The notes under the pieces are model-generated. The model searched no databases and was not told the DNA's origin. It saw only the letters and a list, made by a program, of their open reading frames with translations. Positions 56,856 to 64,000 of a stretch of DNA of 64,000 nt are shown here, one piece after another (within the stretch, counting starts at the first letter, position 1; the number at the start of each line of letters is the position of its first letter). The DNA is from Eucalyptus grandis (lineage: Eukaryota; Streptophyta; Magnoliopsida; Myrtales; Myrtaceae). The stretch lies in contig NC_052618.1 of the NCBI RefSeq assembly GCF_016545825.1, positions 35,720,196-35,784,195 on the forward strand, read 5' to 3'. The position numbers were made by a program, and so were the translations under genes.

Positions 56856-56901
56856 GAGACCTTACGTCCTTGCATGTGAACCGAGATACAGCTCTGTCCT
56901 G
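56856..56901 (+). pseudogene. SQS: Squalene synthase C-terminal tail exon
   Basis: Bounded by GACAG and GTGAGT. Reads RPYVLACEPRYSSVL, comparable to the RKSYI..EPSYNSAL block. Confidence 0.85.
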
Positions 56902-57012
56902 GTGAGTTTACGACCATTTATCTTGCATTATTTGGCTGGTCTAATGGCAATGTGCTGAACAGTAACCCAAACAAATGAGAAAGCGGAATTGCTCTTTATG
57001 ATCTAATTGCAG

Positions 57013-57069
57013 GTCGTCATTTTGCTCATTATTTTGGCAATAATTCTCTCAGCCCTCTACAAGCAGTAA
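57013..57069 (+). pseudogene. SQS: Squalene synthase last coding exon (membrane anchor)
   Basis: After TTGCAG reads VVILLIILAIILSALYKQ then TAA. The run of Val, Ile and Leu is the C-terminal ER membrane anchor of the family. Confidence 0.9.
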
Positions 57070-57155
57070 CTAATGTGAGTTCTATACGCTTGACCTATGA
57101 TTGTCTCAATCTTCTCTTATCATTGTCCATGACCTTTATTCCTTTGTTTTTTCAG

Positions 57156-57405
57156 ATGGGCTCTGTGGGAACACCAGCAAGTCGTAGAGATTGTGTTGAT
57201 GCAGATGCATGTATTGACTTATGCTTCTACATACGTTTGTAGTTTGTCCTTCCCCCTCAAAGGAAGGGACATAAGTAAAATATCTCACTTTTCTAAAAAT
57301 TCATCTCAGCCCCAACTTACTAACTCCACATTCTGTCGCTCCACTCCGGCAAATCCATCTTTGAGCTGATACTTTTGAATAACTCGTATTATAGAATGGA
57401 TTGGA
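57156..57405 (+). other. 3' untranslated exon and downstream flank
   Basis: A donor GTGAGT at 57075 and an acceptor TTTTTTCAG at 57147-57155 suggest an untranslated last exon starting ATGGGCTCTGTGGGAACACC. The end is not defined. The flank stops at a truncated hAT at about 57406. Confidence 0.5.
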
Positions 57406-58136
57406 CGATATATATACATATATATTTTTAAATTGTATTGCTAAAATAGTTTTATGCAACACAAATTTAATAGGCAATTTTTATAATTTTTAAAATACTT
57501 ATTTAAAAAAATCGAATTTTAATTATTTTTATTTTTTAAAAATTTTAATTTTAATTATTTTCTATTTTAATTTTTTAAGAATATAATTTTTCTTTTTCTT
57601 TTTCTTTTTTTCTTTTCTTTTTCTTTTCGTTCTTCTTCTTGTTTGGCCGCCTAGCAACGATAGCTAGTGACTAGCCACGGGCGAGCCTTGAGCTCACTCG
57701 GCTTGCCGATGCCGGCAAGCTTGAGGCTCACCAAATCGGTGAGGCTTGAGCCTCACCCAACGTTGGCGAGTTTGAGTCTTGCTAGATCGGCGAGCTCGAG
57801 ACTCACTTGGCCGATCGCTAGCCATTGCCGTGCCGGCCACCAATAGGAGGAAGAAGAAAAAAAAAAGGAAAAAGAAAAGAAAATTAAAATAAAAAATAAT
57901 TATAATTTCGATTTTTATTAAAAAATATTTTTGTAAAGTTAAAGAGGGAAGAGAGAGATTGTGAGATTTTGGTTGAAAACGGGTTCTAAATCCAATCGAT
58001 TTAAGACCTAGCTATCTTAAGTTTTTAATTGTTAAATCAATTTAACTTGTTTTTCAAAAAATAAGTGATCCATATATGATCCATTTATGATTTAAATAGG
58101 TTATATATGGGTCTAAGACCCATTTTGCCCCCTCTA
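57406..58136. mobile_element. hAT-like element, 5'-truncated copy
   Basis: Aligns with 32385-32973, including AAAATAGTTTTATGCAACA and the end GGGTCTAAGACCCATTTTG, CCCCCTCTA. The first 265 bp of the element, including its left TIR, are missing. The break coincides with the junction between squalene synthase copy 1 and the duplicated upstream region of copy 2. A GC-rich core is at 57645-57840. Confidence 0.83.
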
Positions 58137-58253
58137 CTTATAAAATAAAAAGATAGAACCCCTTGAATATAGCATTTGAGCCCAAAGCGAAAAGTGCCAA
58201 TGCCTCTTTTACATTTCCTAAGCTGCAAAATTGAATTTGAGTCATAATTGTTA
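58137..58253 (+). repeat. Squalene synthase upstream region, copy 2, first piece
   Basis: Matches 41842-42240 with internal loss: AAAATAAAAAGATAGAACC, then ATGCCTCTTTTACATTT against ATGCCTCTTTTGCATTT. Interrupted by TE-G. Confidence 0.8.
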
Positions 58254-60606
58254 AAATATGTAACATCCTTAATCAGACCCCTATTTACGGAGTGAATTTA
58301 CGACGGTAATCGCTAGATCGCAGAAAATCTAAGGTTGACCACTTTAGGATGAAAACTCAATTTTTCATGGGCAAATTGTGAAATTTCGCAAAAATGGAAA
58401 TGGGCCACAAATGAAGAACCATGAGAGCCCAAGCCACAGGTGGGCCCAATGGGCCTCACACTCACCATGGGCAGCCCAAGAGGGTCCCTTAAGCCATTCA
58501 ATCCCATTCTTAGATTTTGGGAGCATGCGCATTAAATTGACCCATGTGCATGAATAGTAGGTTGGACTATAGCTTGGGTTAATCCCTATTTTGCCCCTTC
58601 TAGAAGTTTGTGGCTAATAAGACAAAATTGTGGCCATGCAAGATGAGGAAAGTGGCGCCAAGGAGAAGGAGGAGAGACAAGGAGGCCTACCTAGACAATC
58701 TACTTAGCCTACTTCATAATTCTAGCATATGTGAAATCTAAGCATTAATGTCTTAGATAAGATGATATTCAAGAGGCAATCTTGGCCATGTAAATCGCTT
58801 GGCCATGAGGGAATTAAGGGAATTTGTACTTGACTCATGAATGCTTGCTCATTCTCCCTTTCATTTCTTTCATTCTCTCATTTCCCTCACTCTCTCTCTC
58901 CCCTTAACTCTCTTGGCTCACTCCCTCTCTCTTTCATTTTCTCTCAAACAAACCCCCCTACCCATTTCTCTCTCGTTCATCTCATCTCATTCCCATTTCT
59001 CTCTCACTCGGTTTGTCCCTCACCATTGTCCACCACCGTCCACCACCACTGCCCGTGTTGTCATTGCCCTTGCCGTGCTGCCGTTCATCGCCACACACCC
59101 GTGCCGTTGTTTGCTATGCCATGCTGCCGCTAACCCCCTTGTTGAGCCACCCTCACACCACCCTTATTGTGAGTTCTCACCATCGAGCCGCTATCCTCAA
59201 GCTCACCACTTGTCGCTTCACCAAACCATCGCCATGCCGAGGTGTCCTCACACGCTTGCCAAGTTGTCTCACCACTAAGCTGTCGCCGTTACACCATTGT
59301 ACCCTCACCACTATGAGCCATAGTCCGCTGTGAGCCTTGAATCGCACCTCACACCATCGTCCTCGCCATCCAACACCATGAGCCATGAGCCGTTGTCATT
59401 GCCGTTTCTTGCTATTATGCTTAGATTCAGATTGTGAATAACTTCCTAACCCTTGTTTACGGTGGTAGTTACACTTAAGATTAGGGTTAGATTAAGGCTT
59501 ATGGTAGTTAGATTAGGTGATAAGTAGATTAGAATGATAAGCTATCATGGATAGTGATAAGTGTTAGAGTTAAGCTATCATGGATAATGATAAGTGCTAA
59601 TAATAAGCTATCATGGAATGCGATAAGTGCATTTAATATTGTAATTTTAAATGTGATAAGTACTTATTAAATCCCATTTTTCATAATGACAAGTACTTAT
59701 GAAATCATCATTTAAAAAATGATAAGGGTTCATGGTATCCTATTTTAATAAAAGATAAGTGCTTGTAAAGTGTTATTTTGGAAAGGGATGTGCTAAGTTG
59801 ATAATTGAAATTATGGTGCAATATTATGTGTTATGACGTCGATGGATCATTATTTTGGTATATAAACAATCAATGGGTAATCATGTGGAATTTGTTTCAT
59901 GGCATTTTTGTGTGTAAATACTACTAGTATATGAAGTGTGAGCATTAAACACTTTTGTATTGACTAATGAAAAAGATAAAAATTGGCTTGAGTGGTTGAT
60001 GTGCTCGTGTGATCACATATTGTTTCCATACTCATATAATTACAAGGGACGATGCCTGATGGATTTTGAATGCTCTCATGTTAACACGATGTTGTTTGTG
60101 AATAGATTTTGGAATAAAGCTCCTTCATTATATGCCATCTTCAAGTGAAGTCGGGACATTGTCATCCCAAATGAGACAAGACGATGCCCAGTTATGGCAG
60201 AAAACCACCGACGCGACTGTTAGGTCATGACCAAGAGCGGTCATAATAATCTGAATTCATGTTATGCATTGTGCATGGAAGTATTAATATTCATGTTTTG
60301 ATTATTAATTATGATTGCCGTATACTTGTCAAGATGCTACACTCATGTGGTAATTGATTATGCAATAATTGGACATGTTGGTACGGTGTCGTATGTTGAG
60401 TCGCTCATTTCTTGCTTATAAATAAGGCAAAGCAAAAGATTCGCTATTGATCTACCATTGATAAATAAGTTACATGTTTAGGGCTTCTCCGAGGTGAAGT
60501 ACCTCCCTACCCGAGGATTAGGGAGTTTACTTACTAAGTTTATCTCATTCGTACACTTTAAATGTTTTAGACCCTAAGCATGTCTAACCCATTCTGCCAC
60601 ATACGC

Positions 60607-60933
60607 TTTGGGGTGCCTGTGGACTAGGACACCGAGGTGACCTCCTATCCGATTAAGGGGATCGACATGAGATACGAGAAGTACATGACCACTATTTGGG
60701 TGGATGAAGGGTTGATGAACCTAATGCCCCATAGGTTCATGGCTTGTGTATGGGTTGGGGAGGATCTATTTGGCCTCTTGGGGGTTTTGGCAAGCCTCCA
60801 AGCGAACATGGATGTCCTTGATGGTGCTGTCACCAACTCGCAGATCAACTTGGACCAGGACCCCGACCCTGAGCCTAAGCCATGGTACCTTGAGTCATTA
60901 GGTACTAGGCACATAGGGTGTCACACTTTTTGA
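60607..60933 (+). CDS. LTR-resident ORF in TE-G (unrecognised)
   Basis: After one stop it is open for about 98 residues from MTSYPIKGIDMRYEKY, with YMTTIWVDEGLMNL, an acidic-proline stretch LDQDPDPEPKPW and the end HIGCHTF. Just upstream FGVPVD parallels FYGIPVD in TE-D. No known domain. Confidence 0.32.
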
Positions 60934-60974
60934 GGTCGCCCTCATAGTATAGAGGTGTGTAAATGTTAATACAT

Positions 60975-61000
60975 GTGTGCGCATGCGCGCGCGTGTGTGT
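60975..61000. repeat. Alternating purine-pyrimidine tract
   Basis: GTGTGCGCATGCGCGCGCGT then GTGTGT: strictly alternating and CG/TG-rich, so able to adopt Z-DNA in principle. Confidence 0.8.
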
Positions 61001-61379
61001 TTTGATACGTGTTCTATGCTATCTCTATTGATATGAATAATTGGATGGTGTTAAATTTGCTTCAATTTATATATAATCAAAAGATAAAATAAATGGGTTG
61101 GCGACGCCTCCTAGGACATCAAAATTAAATAACCAATGAGAATGAGGGTTGTTGGGCGTTCGAGGGTTAAGGTATGACAAAATATGTCTCGAGTTTGAGC
61201 CCACAACAAAAAATCTAAATTTTAGAAATTAATAAATAAATATAAAGGATATCTACCGCATGAGGGAAATATATGGAATTGGGTTGGTGTTGGAATGGTT
61301 AAGATTGGAACTTCTTTTGGGCGAATTAAATGAAGGTGAACTACAAGACAAAGAAAGAGCCTATAATTCTTATATAAAT

Positions 61380-61794
61380 GGATTAATATCATGAAAAACC
61401 CTAAACTAGTATACTTGTGATAAATTTACCATAAATGATCATAAAAAAACAAACCCTAGATTGGTACACTTGTAACAAATTTACCTAAAATTAATTTTTT
61501 TTCATTGCCAAAAACCCTAAATCGGTACATTCTTTACAAATATACCTTCCATTAAATTAGATTAATACTACCAAGAAAAAAACCATAAAATTGATACAAC
61601 TGTGACAAATAGAAAGTAAAATATCAAATTAATATGTCATTCAACTCAGTAATTTGAAAGTTAAATTTAATGAAAGTAACAGAGAATAAATTTATCAAAT
61701 ATATACCAGTTTGTGGAATGTGGTGGTCAGAAAAGTAATTCGAATTAAATTTGTCGCATGTGTACTATTTTCAAATTTGTATGGTATTAACCCC
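61380..61794. mobile_element. Mutator-like MITE
   Basis: Inverted arms: left GGATTAATATCATG, CTTGTGATAAATTTA; right (reversed) GGGGTTAATACCATA, ATGCGACAAATTTA. Flanked by tatataaat (61371-61379) and tatataaaa (61795-61803), a 9-bp duplication with one difference. The interior repeats a TACACTTGTAACAAATTTAC-type unit. Confidence 0.78.
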
Positions 61795-61803
61795 TATATA
61801 AAA

Positions 61804-62440
61804 TATAGGGTTTACTATCATAATAATTTTTGAGATACTGTGAGAATAGCAACTCTCGAAAGAGTGGATCCCACAAAAAAAAATTATAATTATTTATTTA
61901 TCTATTTTTTTTTGTGGTCCAAAATAAGCTTATTCTCATAGTACAATAAAAACTATCGTTCAATCATTTCCCATAAATATATATAGATGAACGTGTGTGG
62001 CCAGGTCTTTTGTCAAAAAAGGAAAGCGCTGATGTTGATGAAAACAAAAACCGGGGTCTTCATGCTGTGGTTAATGTACTAAGGCTTGAAGGCTATTTTT
62101 AAGCGAGTGCTTGGTAGTGGAGTTATTTATGAAATTACATCCAAGAATTCAAGTGTTTGAAGCCAATTAAACTCTTATTATTTTATAATTCCTTTGTGAA
62201 ATTGAGAGATTATTTAATGAGAAATTATTGAGCTAATTAAGAACTGCGTGAGTTATTAGGTCTAATTGGTAGGAAACATTAGGAGTATTTGAGTTCTCGA
62301 GTGTAATTGTAATCTCAATTGATTTGTGTATTTATAATGGAATTTATTATTGCTATCCCGTGAATTGTAGATTGTTATGACTGAACCACATAAATCTAGT
62401 GTCCAATCTATTTTTTTTTTTATTCTGTCTCTTTATTGTT
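61804..62440. other. AT-rich region, no gene
   Basis: Possible imperfect inverted repeat (CTGTGAGAATAG at 61838 against CTTATTCTCATAG at 61929) of a further MITE, not confirmed. Otherwise nothing recognised. Confidence 0.4.
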
Positions 62441-63133
62441 CGATTGCTTATTTTCACAACTTAAATTTTTGATGACTCGCACACGACAAAATTAGAGGTC
62501 CTTGACTGACCTGGACTCAATGAGGTTCAACGTCTTCGGAGGTGTAACTGTGGAAGGCCAATGGCACATACACAGGATTGTTTGCTTGTGGATATACAAG
62601 TGTTTGTGCAAGGGCGTGATAATAATTATGAGCGGCGCAGATAACACAAGCATCCCGTGTAACAATGTCGTTCTTGGTACAAAGGTAGCTTTCCCGTGCA
62701 ACAATCTTGTTCTCCGTACAAAGGTAGTTTTCCGCAAATTTGTCAATCTTAAATTAACATACCTAATGAAGAGGCTTGATTACATTATTTGACCAAGTTT
62801 TATGGCTTGATTGTGTTTGCTTAAAGATTTAGGGCTTGCTGCAAGTTCCGCGATTTCTATTTTATCCCTATTGCATTGATTTATGACCACGCACGACTTT
62901 AATTTTGAAATGGGAGATCAGTTGATCAATGATTGAAGCTATAAACGACGAACAACGGTGCGGCTCTTTGAAGACATGAAAGCAAACGTTCTGAACAAGG
63001 TAACATTGTTTACTCCAATCCGCGAGATGCTCAATTACAACATTTAGTTTCGATCGCCTTAAAAAACCTTCCCAGATACAATCTCTGTTTCCTCAAATTT
63101 CAAGTTCAGGGAGAGTGAGAGAGAGGGAGAGAA
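62441..63133 (+). repeat. Squalene synthase upstream region, copy 2, remaining pieces
   Basis: 62450-62580 matches 42230-42360 (GGAAGGCCAATGGCACA and others). 62910-63110 matches 42480-42705 (GCGGCTCTTTGAAGACATGA, AAGCAAACGT). Between them 62580-62880 is private to this copy and includes two tandem 40-bp units around CAAAGGTAG (62658-62737). Confidence 0.85.
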
Positions 63134-63262
63134 ATGGGGAGTTTGGGAGCCATTCTGAAACATCCGGAGGATTTTCACCCGCTGCTGAAGCCGAAGATGG
63201 CGACGAGGAATGCTGAGTAGCGGATCTCTCAGTGGAGTTTGGAAGCGACTCTGAAGCATCCG
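63134..63262 (+). pseudogene. SQS: Squalene synthase exon 1, truncated second copy
   Basis: Reads [20 protein letters not shown], then MATRNAE and a TAG. The second repeat unit (SLEATLKHP) follows, then the homology stops at GCATCCG. It has the first repeat and the start of the second, so the internal duplication predates the copying of the locus. Nothing of exons 2-13 is in the window. Confidence 0.9.
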
Positions 63263-64000
63263 TGATGCGTGATGGGGTGAGTGATTCAAGAACGGAGATT
63301 TTTTTTTTAGGGGATTTTTGTGGTTAAGTCTATGGACTAGTGTGTACGGTAAAGAAACAAAGAAGAATAAGAAAAGATAGAACGATCTCCTCCCAAGGTA
63401 TAATGGCCACGCCACCCAACCGAGGATGTGGATCGAGATCTACGAAGCTCACCACCAAGGCCTAAAGCTTCCACCAGCCAAGGATAAAGCACTTTGAGAT
63501 AGGAGAAGCTCACCACCAAGGCCTAAAGATTCCACCAGCCAAGGATAAAGGGCTTCTTGGCTCACCACCGAGGAGTGATCTACGCTCCAAGGATAAAGAA
63601 ACCGAAAGGAGTTATCCACTCTCCAAAGGAATTCACTCAAGCAGAGGAAATCTCACCATTTTCATTCATGAAATTCGTATGTCCTACATTGGATAGTTTT
63701 CCCCTCTTTATAGGAGGATTTTAACCTTAATACATATTAAAAACATACCTTAATAGCCTAGAAACTGAAACGTTCGACTCTTGGACTGCATAAAAACGGC
63801 TAGGAAGTTAATAAAAAGCCTTTACTATCACGGGAACTAAATGCCATTTAATTTTCGGCCTTCCACATTCTCGAACCGTTAGCTTTCCGTGAACCTCTAG
63901 CCTTCCCAAAATTCGAGCTCTTCCCTTGACCAGAAAATAATCCTTCTGAAGCTTCTTCAATTGGTCATACTGGACATCTAAAATGGCCTCCCAATGATAC
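63263..64000 (-). mobile_element. LTR-like fragment reaching the window edge
   Basis: Two and a half tandem 61-bp units (GAAGCTCACCACCAAGGCCT, from 63444 and 63505) and, on the minus strand, CTATAAAGAGGGG at 63704-63716, a good core promoter. This suggests the U3/R part of a minus-strand LTR. No ends or coding domains are visible, so the call is tentative. Confidence 0.4.

Larger units (their letters stand above)
42766..57069 (+). pseudogene. SQS: Squalene synthase (farnesyl-diphosphate farnesyltransferase), degenerate
   Basis: Squalene synthase joins two farnesyl diphosphates into squalene on the ER membrane, the entry step to sterols and triterpenes. The N-terminal exon, the EDDTSIP block, the MAKFICKE block, the [20 protein letters not shown] block, the [11 protein letters not shown] block and a C-terminal membrane segment are all recognisable and splice-bounded. 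Breaks: exon 2 lacks one base, exon 4 has two extra bases and a stop, and the exons that should lie between 55233 and 56672 are absent, including the second Asp-rich motif. Intron 1 is over 9 kb because of a MITE and a copia element. Exon 1 is internally triplicated. Functional plant enzymes are about 410 residues; this locus cannot make one. Confidence 0.93.
58259..61179 (+). mobile_element. TE-G: 2.9-kb solo LTR
   Basis: Begins TGTAACATCC, ends GGTATGACA, with perfect duplication AAATA (58254-58258, 61180-61184). Carries GATAAGTG/CTATCATGG repeats (59510-59760), a CT- and CCACC-rich block (58850-59300) and a reading frame near the 3' end. No internal domains. Same family as TE-H and related to TE-E. 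Confidence 0.88.

Noticed and set aside
58841..59333. Plus-strand frames rich in Ser, Leu, His and Pro in TE-G
   Set aside because: They come from CT-rich and CCACC-rich stretches of the LTR; three frames are open together and no domain is seen.

Overview
This window looks like nuclear DNA of a eudicot plant, probably a woody one with a large repeat fraction. It is built mostly of nested LTR retrotransposons of plant clades (Ty3/gypsy chromoviruses and Ty1/copia), solo LTRs, plant TIR elements, a decayed endogenous pararetrovirus and one spliced plant gene. No bacterial features, CRISPR array, rRNA or tRNA gene was seen. Boundaries rest on TG...CA ends, target-site duplications (TSDs), primer binding sites and reading each insertion against its interrupted host sequence. 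I cannot name the species from the sequence alone.

Layout. (1) 231-21628: one old Tekay/Del-like chromovirus (TE-A) with 2.4-kb LTRs. It is interrupted three times: a minus-strand solo LTR in gag (3025-6424), a plus-strand solo LTR in RNase H (9191-12674), and a minus-strand gag-only deletion derivative in the 3' LTR (16790-21518). (2) 22381-28817: a roughly 445-bp tandem duplication whose second unit is split by a minus-strand chromovirus with 0.55-kb LTRs (22894-28503). (3) About 30130-37790: a decayed minus-strand endogenous caulimovirid split by a 4.26-kb solo LTR, which itself holds a hAT element. A truncated LTR follows (37791-39228). (4) 40123-41348: a three-copy 98-bp tandem repeat and a Tourist/Harbinger-like MITE. 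(5) 42706-57300: a degenerate squalene synthase locus. Exon 1 carries an in-frame triplication of the N-terminal segment. Intron 1 holds a MULE MITE and a 7.7-kb Ty1/copia element with a nested TIR element. Exons 2 and 4 are frameshifted and the central catalytic exons are missing. (6) 57406-63262: a second, truncated tandem copy of the squalene synthase upstream region and exon 1, broken up by a truncated hAT, a 2.9-kb solo LTR and a MULE MITE. (7) 63263-64000: an LTR-like fragment running off the edge.

There is no functional operon or pathway here. The biology is genome turnover: insertion, solo-LTR formation, template-switch filler, tandem duplication and gene decay.

The most unusual signals are the following. 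A set of short reading frames near the 3' ends of several related long LTRs shares position and local residues, downstream of a common motif in three of them. A perfect 50-bp palindrome is present in only one of two sister LTRs. A GC-rich core flanked by pyrimidine and purine tracts recurs in unrelated TIR elements. The squalene synthase leader exon is triplicated. Five W-box cores lie in 32 bp of the copia leader.
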